DNA of 64,000 bases from Porites lutea (Eukaryota > Cnidaria > Anthozoa > Scleractinia > Poritidae), in the NCBI RefSeq assembly GCF_958299795.1, contig NC_133208.1, positions 30,716,095 to 30,780,094 on the forward strand. The letters run 5' to 3'. The translations under genes and the position numbers were made by a program. The notes below the pieces were generated by a model. That model did no database searches. It saw only the letters and a list, made by a program, of their open reading frames with translations, and was not told where the DNA came from. This document shows, piece after piece, positions 42,937 to 55,200 of the stretch (the first letter of the stretch is position 1; each line of letters starts with the position of its first letter).

Positions 42937-45900
42937 ATGGCTGTCATTGCGAAGGTTTACCTGGTTTTGTACAATGTCATTCTTACTCTTGGGTAAGTAG
43001 GAGTTTATATCCTTTCAAGTTTTTACAATGGGTGATCTTATTTATATCTGCCACATTACGATAAGAGATCTATTTTGAGCAAATCAAGATGAAGAGAATG
43101 ATCCAGCGCGTGGTAAAGGTGTCGACTTTGCTCGCGTCGGACCGTGATCAGCTGGCTCGTTATAATTACAGTAGTAAACAGAAATGAAGCTACGGCTTGC
43201 AACAAACATGGTGCAATGAAGTTGTGGTTTCTGTGGTCTTTAAGAGATAATTGTTAAATACAATAAATAGCATGGAATAAAATGCTGTTGGGTTTTCAGC
43301 TAGTCGAGTTGCGACATAACTTTGATGCGCGCTCTCAGGTGTCAGAACGCGCATCAAAAATTAAGTCAGTTCTTCTCCGGCCGCTCTCAGCTGCATTTTG
43401 CAGTTTTTTTTTAGTATAATTTTCTTGAGAAGTTTGTTTCACCCTACTCCAGCTCATGGATAAGTTATCATGAAAACACCTGTGTTATCATGAAAGTGGA
43501 GGAAACCCTTATGTTAGGATGCAAAACCTTTCTATAATCAACCTTTGATAGGCACAACTCTCGTGCGCAAGAGTTAAGCTTATTTAAAATATAAGCAGTA
43601 ATTTCACTTAAATATTCTCCTGATTTGTAAATTTTAATGTAGTGAGCTTTCGTGCGGAAACATTTTATGCAAGAACGAAGAAAAAGAAATTCTATTTTGC
43701 ATGGTGGACACATTGACTGATCATAATGTGACCTACCCAGTGGCGATCATGTGATAAATAAGATCTGAGCACAATAATCAAATTCCAGAGATCAACTTTA
43801 GTTATTTTATTATTTTTGTGCTTTTAAATAGTAACGACTATGCCTAATTAAACAGAAAGGCGTATAACTTTTATGAACATCCATGTACACTGTTTTCTTA
43901 TAGCTGAAATTAAAATGTTTTAAAACCAATTTCCATTTTTCATTCCCTTCAATGTGAATGCAAATATCAATCACAACTTAGAAGGTTTATGCCTGTCTAT
44001 TAATTCTTACCAATAAAGCAAAAATCCTGTTGGAATACGAATAACCTACATACAGCCTAATTTGAAGCAGCAAATTGACAAATGAAGACAAACCATATTT
44101 CAATTCACTGTCCTTTTGCTACTTTTTTTCCCGGATAACCTCAAAGATGAAACAACCAACACCTTAACTTGTCAAGAGTGTGGTGTTTCTTTGCATCATG
44201 TAAAGGTGAATCTCATGCTATCTTCTTATTCATTCATCGGCTGCCTCACTCATTTCCCTTCAAACTAAAGAACCAGTTAGGATTAACCTTTATGTTAAGG
44301 TTGCAACACTACCAAGAGAGTAGGACATTTGTCACAGATTGTGCAGTGTACTAATATGCACAGAACATATAATTTTCACATTAAGGGCTTATTGTCACAA
44401 CAAGGTTTAATGCATTTCATTATTTCTGTAGGTGGAGCATTATTTTAGTTCTCTCAGTGCAACACTTAGTAAAGAAGAAGTCTCACATAGGGCTGTATAC
44501 CTCTGTGGAGAAACCACTCCAGGTCTTTCAATCAGCAGCCATACTGGAGGTATGTACAGTGCACAAATTTTTAAATACCTACTTAAAACGTTGCTGAATC
44601 TTAGTATGATTGTGGGGTGATTGGATTAATCATCGCAGCAAAGAGTTTCAAAGCAATGTGCCTAACTTGTGTTTTTTCTTATCTCCCAGGTATTGCACTG
44701 TGCAGTAGGTGAGTGATATCTCCATACTGTGTAGTAGTGATATCATTGCTATCATGATAATTTCTGTATGTTATTGATGTTATTGTTGTTATTGTTGCCT
44801 AGCCACAACGAAATAAAAAACTGTGTATAGTCTCTTATGCATGTGCATGTACATGACTGTACATAGATACATGACTATATTATTTTTGTCTTTGAGAGTG
44901 AACTTGTTACTATGAATAAGGAAGCATAACTATAGTTAGGGTACCATTGTTTCTCTTCTCGCTCACTAGTCACTTCGTCAGATTAACCCAAGGAAAATTT
45001 CATCCAAATGTGCTTAAAAATTTTGGGGACCACCCACACAGCTAGGGACAACCCATGCGGCTGATGTGGACTCTGTTGACTTTTCCTTGCATGGTTGCAA
45101 TTTGAAAACTCGTTGATACATTGTTTTTTTCTGGGAGTATTTAAAACTCACGACAACGAGGATGCAAAAAAAGTCGATTCTAGAGAGCAAAAGAAAACAG
45201 TTTTTCAAAATGGCAAGTTTACTGGCCTTAGTTAAAAGAAAGTCAAGACAGCGCTTTTTGCAAACACCAGGGAAAACTAACTACAACAATGTCACAGCTT
45301 TTATTTCGTAATTTTATTTTCCTGAAATGCTGTTTTGGGGGGGGGGGGGGGGGAGGGATTGGTGAACAAAAATGGTCTGTTAGTACCTGTACAATGAAAT
45401 CGCAGAATGTGACTCAACCCGATGGCAAGTCTTCTGGAAATTAAGTTTCCAACCCTGGAAATGCATTATCACCAGCCCCTCATTGCCTTGCATTTGGCTT
45501 AGCCTGGCATATATTTCTGATACATGCATAGGAGTGGGTTAATTATTTTTTGTTCCCTATACCATTCTCCAGTGGTGTCCCTTCGGTTTCCTCCCTTTCA
45601 CATGCTTGTGAAGAAAACATACCTCACTTAAAAATCCCAATTTGATGTGGAGCACACAAACACTCATAGGTTATTCGTTAATTAAATAGAGCCCCACAAA
45701 AAAAGGTTGGCAATTGGAAGAATTATTACATTAATGTTCATCAGCAGGATTATTACAACTGATTGTTTTAAATAATAATGTAAGGGTTAGCCAGTGATGT
45801 CTCAATGTATGTTTTTCTACAGGTCTGGTGCCATCTTCAGTTGTTTTAACTGCATTTCAAGTTGCCTCCAGACTCTTTCTTACTTGGGCCATTGCTTATA

Positions 45901-48900
45901 GCGTTCCACAGGTGAGTAGGCTGGTGCAGGTCAGGCAGCCCATCATCAACTAAGTCCTAACCCACCAAAACCTTGAACATTAGAAGGGAGATATGCACAA
46001 CACACCTGGGCACAATCTGTGATTGATGTGGTCTGTGTGATTAATGAGGTCAGACTGGGTAAGAATTGTACATAACATGTACAACCATGCAAAACAACAA
46101 CAACAACAACAACAACATGACTGGATTAGACAGATATTTAGAAAGTCATTGTCCTAGTTAGTTAGTTTGGTCAAGCACTAGCTTGGACAACATGGATTCT
46201 CCCTCACCAGTCACGTTATTGGTCTAGCATTGCCGTTCTGAGTTAACCGATAATGACGAACACAGTGTCCTCAAGCAGAGTGTGAATGTACGTGGTCCTA
46301 GGTCTTCCTCTCGTAGTTTTTTCGTGTTGTGGCTGCCACAACACAAGCTTCGATTCCTCCTTCTGTGGGCTTTGTGTCTAATCCAATGCCTAGCTACTCT
46401 CAACTCATTCTTCTTTCCCTCATCTTGCAAGAAAGCTTCCGTACAGATCTTCCTTTGAGATGTGGCCCCTCCAAGAAACGTTTAGTGCTTTGCGAAGCAT
46501 CCGAGTATAGGCGCCATGATTTTTTTCCTCTGATTAATACCATTAGCTGACATGATACAACTCAATTCGACTTTGGAGATGACTACAAGAGCAACATTCC
46601 TATTTAAGACCCCAGGGGTTACTCCGGATTTCAAGTGACAGGGGTGATCGAAGGATTGTTTTGGGTTTGAAATTTCCGATGTCGGGAATTTTTTTGGGTA
46701 GTAAAGTTTTGGCAAGTATTTTTTTGGTTAGCTTAAGTTCCTGCGTATCCCGTCCGCGTAGTTCCGCGAATAAAGAAAACCAAACTTGTTTTGCGACTGT
46801 TTCAAAATTAAACGCATTTAATACATTGCATCTTTTTCGTAAAACCGTTTAATAGAATATGTTCTTGGGTGTCTCGAGTGTTGTTACAATGACCAAAAGA
46901 TGCGAAAAAGGGTCTTTCTCCAGATGGTGTGATGAATAAACTAATGTTACTAATGTTTTTTTTTTCGTGTCATATTATTTAATACTTTCTGGAAATCTTC
47001 ATGGCTCGGAAATTCGGCATGGGATTTTTGGGGGTTAAATTTTGGTCCAAGAATTTTGTGGGTTTTGTTTGAAGCCCTAGGGATTTTTTGTGTTTTGATT
47101 TTTACCCTCATTCAATCATCCCTGTCACTTAAAATCCGGAGTACCCCGCCTGGGCCGAGTTGTTCAAAGCTGGGTTAAGATAACCCAGGGTTAGTGCTAG
47201 GTTTGAAATCAGATTTGAAAGCTTAAAAAGCACTTCAGTCTTAATTCTTTTGGTCTAAAAGTTGATGATTGGGAGCTCTAAAAATAACAGAGAATTATCC
47301 GAGAGAATGCTTTTAAACACAAGAAAAAGAAACCCGGGTTAAATTTAACCCCGAGTTAAGCGCTAACCCGCCCTCGAAGAACCGGGCCCTGGGTTCTGCC
47401 TCATCCGGACGATCATGCTCCACCTACTTATGAAATAACTTCTAGGTTCAAACCTTTCATACTTAACGTATAATTGTGTTTACTTTGTTTAGATTCACGA
47501 CAGTCCTGGAGTTACTGCTTTCATACTAGCATGGTCCATTACAGAAGTTATTCGTTATGCTTTCTATGCATTCTCTTTGCTCGGTAGTCTGCCTTATTTT
47601 CTTCAGTGGTGCAGGTTGGTCATGTTTTTACTGCTTGCATTGTTTAGACAACAATCAATACTGAAGTTTGAACTAAAATTCTCTCTGGGATCATGAAGCA
47701 TTTGGCAAGAAACAGTCGCGTGTAACAAGATACTGCTGCATTAGCCTCCTCCTCCTCAGGCGCGGAGGCGAGCGCGAAACGCGAGTCACACGCAAGTCAC
47801 ACGCGAGGGATTAGTGACGAAGCGCAAGGGACCACGGAGAGGCATATGAGTACGAGGCAGCTGCTGCATAATTTACTCCACGAAATAATAAACTTAGATT
47901 ATGGCATTGATCGTGCCACACAAATTTGCTTGTGAAGACAAAGTGGAATAAGAGTATGAACATTCGCAATCAACCACACAAGATGAATGAGAACTGCACT
48001 GCAGTAGTCACTAAATAAATAAATAAACTTGGGTGTCCTTTCTCCTGTATTTTGAAGTTTCCGTAAAAAAAAAAACAAACAAACAAACAAAAATGCCAGT
48101 CTTCGCAGATCACATACAGTGGCCTTCTTTAACGGGCATTGTATCTTAATTCCACTTATCATGCACATAATTTTCGATTAAGAGCACTTGTCAATATATA
48201 AAGTCGTGATGAAGATGCTGATCTAGTTGAGTTTTAGCTGTCTGAGATTTCGATTTTGATATCCTATTTGTTTATTCTAGATATACCTTCTTCTTCATTC
48301 TTTATCCCATTGGTGTAACGGTGAGTAAAGTAATACTGTAACTTAATGTTTTATGTTTTGAGAACATGATATGAAGCAGTCACGGAACGATGATTATTCT
48401 ACTTTCTTGGTGCGTTTTTACGGGAAAATTCATGTATCTTGAAAACAGATTTTGTGTTCTTTTACTAAGTTCGAAAACGGATTTGGTTGTGAATCCAAAT
48501 CTAAAAACATTTTTGGTACCTTTTGTGCATTTATGGACATAAACGATGTCGTTTACACGTTTTTCTTTTGCCCACCGAAACAGGTGCATGTAGAGAAGCG
48601 AGACTATAGTACTGACACAGACGAACACAAAATGTAGCAATTGCATTACCCGGGATAAAGAGTAAAAAATAAATAAATAAATAAATAAATAAATAAAGAT
48701 AACGAAAAAAGTAACAACAATAACAAAACTCTAAATGCAGATTGTCAAAATGTAACAAAAAAGGGGGAGGTTATTTAGACCTTGCTTATCTTGTTGATTT
48801 TCAGGGCGAGCTTGTGTCAATATATTCTTCACTTCGTTACGTATCCAAGTCTGGTTTGTACAGCGTGTCCATGCCAAATGCTGTTAATTTCTCCTTCGAT

Positions 48901-49840
48901 TTTTATCTCTTCCTCATTATGGTGATGTTGTCTTACATTCCAAGTAAGTTCCAGATGTCCTTGTTGTCTGTGCAACGCCAAAACCGGTTTTCCCTCGGAA
49001 ACCAGTGGTGACGTCTTGTTTTCAAATGACGTCTGACGAACGTGCACATATTTTTCATAGTTGTGACGTTTCACTTCGCAGATATGGGTTTAGTAGAAGT
49101 TTTCAATGTGGTTGACCGTCATCCGTCAAACGGATTAAGACGGAATTTATTAGGAAATTGAGTAATTTTAATTTTCAGTGGACAAAAACCTTGTACCAGC
49201 ATAATTTTAAAGCATATTGCATTCTTTTTTTACATTTTTGAACGGCTATAGATGTAATTAGTTATCTGTAATAACACCAAAGAAAATTTCGCATGGGAGT
49301 ACGAGAACATAACTGTTCTATTGGTACTGGCTCGTTCTCCTCGTCAGTATGGAATTTCTTCCCTCAGTCTTCAGACGTCATTTCTCGGGGAAACCAGTGG
49401 TGACGCCGCTAAATGTCAGCTGTTTTCTCAGGCTGCGGTGTCCTAGGTTTTAGATACTTAAAGGACGTGAATTATTATCATTGTACAGTACGATGTACTT
49501 TTAGTTTTCTCAAAGCTCTCAAGAATTAAAATAATCAAATAAAGTAAGCCGTTAATTAAAACAAGCAAAAATAGCCAGTTAAATGTATATACTGGTAGCT
49601 ATTTTATTAAATCGTGAAGGGTGTATATGTGCAGGAAATGTGTACGGCATATGATGTATTGCTTAAGTACTTGTAGCGCGTAACGTTCTTACAGTGAATG
49701 TATTTATGACTGAATATTCTTGTCTGAATATTCTCTAATGTGCTTTTCTTGTGTGATCATTTGCAGTTTTCCCTCAACTCTACTGTCACATGATCCGCCA
49801 AAGAAGAAAAGTGATCGGTGGAAAAAAGAAATCTGTGTAA
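42937..49840 (+). CDS. HACD: Very-long-chain 3-hydroxyacyl-CoA dehydratase (HACD/PHS1 family)
   Basis: This enzyme removes water from 3-hydroxyacyl-CoA to trans-2-enoyl-CoA, the third step of very-long-chain fatty acid elongation, in the ER membrane. Eight exons join cleanly with GT-AG borders: 42937-42992, 44432-44549, 44690-44708, 45823-45911, 47493-47614, 48281-48320, 48805-48943 and 49767-49840, giving 218 residues, the usual length of the short PHS1/PAS2 type. Family blocks include LEVLHCAVGLVPSSVVLTAF, WSITEVIRYAFYAFSLL and YIPIFPQLYCHM. The catalytic Tyr and Glu known from yeast Phs1 are seven residues apart in LYPIGVTGE, split across exons 6 and 7. The protein ends KKSV, a KKxx ER-retrieval signal. 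A poly(A) signal is at 49966-49971. Which vertebrate paralogue (HACD1/2) it is nearest to cannot be decided here. Confidence 0.95.
42993..44431. other. HACD intron 1
   Basis: This is a 1.4-kb intron without recognisable repeats or frames; the minus-strand open frame at 43468-43713 looks like chance. Confidence 0.5.
46615..47147. repeat. Inverted-repeat element in HACD intron 4
   Basis: The left end GGGGTTACTCCGGATTTCAA followed by GTGACAGGGGTGAT is mirrored at the right end (ATCATCCCTGTCACTTAAAATCCGGAGTACCCC). The interior is rich in GGGTTTGAAATTT-like phrases and has no frame. I recall similar elements as abundant in coral genomes; the family is not named with confidence. Confidence 0.7.
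47153..47388. repeat. Harbinger-type MITE abutting the previous element
   Basis: GGCCGAGTTGTTC and GAACCGGGCC are the inverted ends, with GTTAGCGC-type inner repeats (CAGGGTTAGTGCT and AGCGCTAACCCGC). CTG is duplicated at 47150-47152 and 47389-47391, a 3-bp target duplication as in PIF/Harbinger. The terminal GGCC matches the start of the Harbinger terminus at 3793. It lies within a few bases of the neighbouring element. Confidence 0.7.
48666..48698. repeat. Microsatellite (AAAT)n in HACD intron 6
   Basis: About eight tandem AAAT units lie shortly before exon 7. Confidence 0.95.
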
Positions 49841-50490
49841 ATCCTTGGCTACTAAAATAACGGCATGTGCCCTAACAACCGATACAGCCAGTAACGGCTG
49901 GTTCTCCTTAGAAAATACAAGTTCTTGACAGTGCAGAACCATTTTTTTTTTAAACGGCAGGGAAAAATAAAAATCTAGAGTTTGTTACGGTTTGATTTCA
50001 GTATTTTGTCATGTTATTTGAATCTCGGCTGTGCGAGAGCAAAGGGATTTTATGGGATTCGGTAGTTAAAGGGACAGGTTCACGGTTCAGCGCATGCTCA
50101 TCAATTAAATTACTTTTTTCCAATTTATTATTAAATGTATATCAGGGATCTCAGAGTGTATTTCAAAGTAGAAGTGTATTTCAGAGTAACCTGAAGTGGG
50201 ATGGAGGAGTACTAAAATGGCAGAAAAATTAGTGGATTATGCCAACACTACCAACGTTGAATTTATTGTTGACCCGAAGGTTTTATTCCATGTTTGATTA
50301 ATTTACAGCTATTTGCACCTAAGTTGATCAAGTGACTGTGTAGATTGGTTCTTTGACAACATTATGACATGATCATATTGCTTTCATAGACGAAACAGCA
50401 TGTCCCAGCAGAAAAACAGCATTTTACTTAACGAGCGTGCGCTAAACCGTGAACTTGTCCCTTTAAAAGTCGTCTTCGTCCTGTACTATA

Positions 50491-50664
50491 GAGCGTTTTT
50501 ACTCACGTGACCAGCACCTATGCAAATTTATTAGGACAAAACAAAGCGTTTACATAAGAAAAGAGTTGAACTCCCAGAGGATTTGTTTGAAACACCAACA
50601 TTGCCGTCATTTCATTGTTTTGGAACACCAATATGGCCGCTGTGACGTCATGTGAAAAACGCTC
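50491..50664. repeat. MITE, GAGCGTTTTTACTC ends (independent copy)
   Basis: The ends GAGCGTTTTTACTCACGTGA and GTCATGTGAAAAACGCTC, with TATGCAAATTTATTAGGACA and ATATGGCCGCTGTGACGTCA inside, are the same family as the element shared by the three receptor array units. Confidence 0.75.
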
Positions 50665-51414
50665 TCTATATAGGCAGTCCCCTCGTCAGTCCCTTGTGAC
50701 CGTGGTTCCGGCGTCTCCTCTACTTGCCCACTTGAGTATTAGTAATCCCTCGGGTTCGTCGCACGGGCCAGTCTCTTGGGCGAGTCTGCTTGGCTTACGT
50801 ACTCGACTATACTATTGGTAGTCCCTCGGGATCAGTGTTGCTCTGGCAGTCCGCTCTGCCTGCCAGGTTTTCGCTCGACTGATGGCATGTTTTAGGTCTT
50901 AGGAGAGGGAGGGAATAATGGAGAGGATAGCCCCGAAAGAATGGACATCTCCCACCTCTCCCCGTATCTTGTCTGCGCAGTTCCTACCATGTGAGCGCTA
51001 GAGCAGGCTACTCGAAGGACTGAATTTTTCTGGTTCGTTCCTGAACCCCCGATACAGACTGTATGACGTTCGGTACCAACGTCGCAAGTGACAAGTCTGG
51101 CTGCAACTCATGCTAACCTTTGAAGAGCCAATCTGGCCAAGTATGTATCAGTTATCTATCCAGGCCCTAAGAGCTCGGGCTGCACTATAATCTTCTAGAC
51201 ATTACAATATCCGTAAAATCTTAAGGCGTTAGTGACAATCACTTCACCTCACCTCTCTTGCTTTTCCCATCTCTTATATTATTTTTGCTGTTGTTTAGAA
51301 CGTAGAACACTGAACGTTTACCAGTAATCATAGGTTTTTAAATCTTAGTTTGTGTGTGTGTGTGTGAATAGGGTGTGGGCATGATCTCAGGCCGATGTGC
51401 TGGTCATTAGGAAA

Positions 51415-51624
51415 CTTAAGCAAAGACGCTTTTGAACGACCTACGTCAACCGGAAGTGGGGCCTTCTCCCATTTAACATGCCTAAACGCTACCATAATTG
51501 TACTGTTAAGTGTCCTTCCTCTTATAAGTACGATTTGCTGAACATTCTGGTAAAACCACTGCCCAATGATGCAAAAAGCCCGCTTCCGGTTCACGAGCGT
51601 CGCTCAAAAACGTTTTTGCTTAAG
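51415..51624. repeat. MITE with CTTAAGCAAAGACG ends
   Basis: Arms of about 50 bases: the left runs CTTAAGCAAAGACGCTTTTG to CAACCGGAAGTGGG. The reverse complement of the right runs CTTAAGCAAAAACGTTTTTG to GAACCGGAAGCGGG. A 72-residue open frame across it is a by-product. Confidence 0.75.
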
Positions 51625-52277
51625 CTCTCTCTTGACCATAAATTATCCCCGTCCATCAATATTCTTGAGAATTTTTATTTAAACACCCATGATTGAAGCT
51701 GAAAATATCTAACTTACTCTTAATAGATTTTTTTAAAGTCCATTCCTTGCTTGTAACTCTAGCTATTGAATCAGTCACAGGACCCTCGCTCTCTAAATTC
51801 ACGTTGTTTTAGAGGGTTTAACAATCAACTAATGTCCCATTAGTAAGCCATTTATTGACAGCATTCATATATATTGGGCTGTAGTTAAGGTTTGAACGGG
51901 TAAATAATTCTCCAATATTATTTTTCTCCCGAACAGTAAGATATCTTCACCCTCACATTTTCAAGTTTACCGGAGACTTCTATGAGACTCGTCGCAGATA
52001 TAATAGAAAGACGCAGAAAATAGAGGGCGCTCTTTTTGCATAAATTTGCGGTCGCTATTGACAACACATGATTGGCTGTCAAAGGTGGACAACTGTCGGT
52101 GCATGAATATTCATAATTTACCGCCACGGATGTGTTGTGGAAGATGTTTTGAGGCGGGTGTTCCAATGATTTTCTCTACATTCTTAGCGAAGCTTTTTCT
52201 TTCATGGGCCGGCTAAGTCTTCTGAATTTTTCCAAGCTTGAGCTTTTGAAGGGTGAAGCTTCAAAAGAGTCGACGAG

Positions 52278-55200
52278 ATGACCGAAAACGGCAAAGGAAA
52301 TGTAGACTGGAGCAGGTTTGGTTTAGACCCCGTCGGTCAAAGCTCTCCACCGCGATCGAATAATCACGATCCGTCAAGTTTAACTGCCAGTGGAAGCACA
52401 GCCAGTGGAAATCCTAATGTTAAAGACCTTTTTGACGAAGAACAGGTAAAAAAATGCCAAATGCAAATTTTAACCCTAAGTGATTTTGAAAGTGACTTGT
52501 GTATTTCTACTCGCGACTCGAGTCGATATCGCGATTGTTCTCGATCGCTTTCTCGTTCGAAAGATTATCACTTTGTCGATTTCACCCAGGGCTCGTGTGT
52601 ATGTATAGAAAAGCAACTAAGTCGTTAAATTTTAAGGAAAATTCAATCAAGGAATTGAGTAAATCGAGTAGTTAAAAGAGTTTTCACTCTGTACGTGTCT
52701 GGTTTTGTACGTCTAAACTTATTTTCTATTAACCTGGGTCATGAGCTTGTGTGTGGTTGCCGGACTACAGCTGCCCATGATGGCTTATTTGATTCACATG
52801 TGAAATGTCCCACATATTTTGATTTGTACCTGAAAAAAATAGTTTGTTCTCTTATTATCGTAACGATTACTTTATAAAAGAAATTATCAAAATTTTTAAA
52901 CGAGAAAATTTTCATGCTTCCGCGGTTGTCAGTAAATAAGGAAATGGCGCAAAACCACATTTTGTCCGCGATTGATGTTGAACAAAAAATGAAATTATTT
53001 GAGAATGTAGAAGCCACAGCACCACAGCACTTAGAAACACGGGTTGGCTGTGCGAGGAATATTCACTTCGTTTTTCCCTTAAACTTCATCAGAAGAACTT
53101 TAGTTTAAAAACTCCGAACATTAAATTTACGATGCGTGTCGCAAAAATGCAAATCTATTGGAAACAAGTATTTCACGGATCACGGGCGCAAGAAATAAGA
53201 GTTTAATTACATTAAGTTTATTTGTTATTACGATGCCTCAGCCAGTATTTCGGTAGCATAGTTGGTTTTGTTTGTGATTGAAATAATATTATACACGTTC
53301 AGTGCTTTATTTTTAATATAACCTTGATATAAATTTCAATATCGGGTATATTTACAATATAGTAATGTATTCCATGCATTTTTCTTTATACTTGTAATAG
53401 CAAATGGCACAGAATAAATATTAAATGACTATTGAAAAAAATAAATATTTGTCCTGAAGAGGCTTTGAACCTGTAGCCACCCCTCCACACTTTGAACAAG
53501 GCATGTTTTAGCCATTGATCACCAATACAAACCAAAGTTCAGATGATTTAATTGTTTGGGTTGAAAAAATCATGCAAAGTCAAATGTTCAATTTTGTCAT
53601 ATGCGAACAATATGCCATTTGCATGATGACGTCTTTTTACTACTAAGACCAGAATTCATTTCCTTTTTTTTTTCATATAAATTTACAGAAAAGCAAATTT
53701 GGTAATCCCAGCGAGGCTTAAATAACAAAAGCCCTAAAATTATTTGTGCAAGGAAGCAAAACACTGTAGGATTCTGGTAGTAGTAGTAGTAAAATGACGC
53801 CATATATGGCCCCTAATGGTAAAATGGCCCATTGATATCTTGTTTTTTTTGGTTTATTTGGTGATATGTTTGTTTGTTCTCTGTAACCTTAGGGAGATCA
53901 GGTATCAGATAAACCATGGTGGAAGGCAAACTTCTTCGTGAGGGAGCCAGTGCTTTTTGGAACGTGGGATGGTAAGTTTGGGGAGAGTACTTTTATGATA
54001 GTACGGGCAGTTATTGGGGGAGGGGGAGTTTCCTTATGATTTTTTTATGGTTCAAACTGTACCAACTAAACATTCCAAAAAAATGTTTGCTTAAATTAAC
54101 TGAAAGCAACTTTATCCTTATTTTCAGGTGTATTTACAAGTTGCATGCTGAACATTTTTGGAGTTGTTATATTTCTGCGGACAGGATGGGTGGTGGTATG
54201 TGTATTTTTATTCATTTATATGTTTATTATTTTTTTTCTGATGCATGCATGTAGTTGATACAGGTGTAAATCCTTTGCTTTGAGTATAAAATGATCAGAC
54301 TTAAAAAAGTTTTGTAGTTTTTGCATTTCTTTCTCAAATGAACAGCTTTGCAAGGAAGGAGAGAGGTTTTGTAAGGCCTCACTTTTATTTTTTTATTATT
54401 ATATTATTTTAATTTTGTTTCATGTTTTAATGTACATAGAACAGGTAAAGGTGTATGCGTGCATGCAGACAGTAAAATTAATTTTACTTCTGCATCTCTT
54501 ATTAAACTTTGCTCTGCTCATCCTCTTTAATTTTCTTTATTCATTGCTTTCTATAATGCTTCAAATTAATCTAATATCTGCCGAGTCTGTTTTCAAAAGT
54601 GCATCTTACTCTGCAGGGCTTAAAAAAATATTGAATAATTTCTGCTCTCACATTTTGCTTGCTCTGCACAGGGCCACTTCTTGCTTGTCGTCAGTGCTAA
54701 TTTTTTAGGGGATGATTTGCTTGGACCCTTGCCCATTCAGGGCAAGTAGACTTTAAAAGTTACTCTCCCAGCAAAAAATTCTGCTTGTCCCAGACTACTG
54801 GAAGGGCTTTTTTGAGCCCTGCACTAGTGCAGACAATTAAATTTCAAAAGTTTTTTTTTGGGCAGGTAAGTAAAATGACAGAACTGTTCTAAGTTGTTTC
54901 TTTCTTCTTTTAATTGTAGGGAAATGCTGGTATCGGTTTATCTCTACTGATTATTGTCCTTACTCTTCTGGTTGCACTGGCTCCTGCCCTCTCTGCTATC
55001 GGCATCTGTGAGAGAACCCATGTTGAGAGTGGAGGGGTATATTTTCTGCTGGCACATGTTCTGGGCCAGCGAAGCGGAGGCACAGTAGGAATACTTTATA
55101 TATTTGGAATGGTAAGTGATTAATATAAGAAATCTCTTATACAGTGAATGATTAATTTTGTTGGATAAGATATGAGCAGAGGAGCTGTGTGGGTGTTTAC

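Larger units (their letters stand above)
49841..52277. other. Intergenic between HACD and the SLC12A8-like gene
   Basis: This holds the HACD 3' untranslated region, two inverted-repeat elements (50491-50664 and 51415-51624), a (TG)n tract at about 51351-51366 and, near the right end, the probable promoter of the transporter gene. Other open frames here, such as 50011-50232, have no recognisable features. Confidence 0.5.

Noticed and set aside
51478-51696. 72-residue ORF at 51.5 kb
   Set aside because: It spans the loop and right arm of an inverted-repeat element and has no domain.
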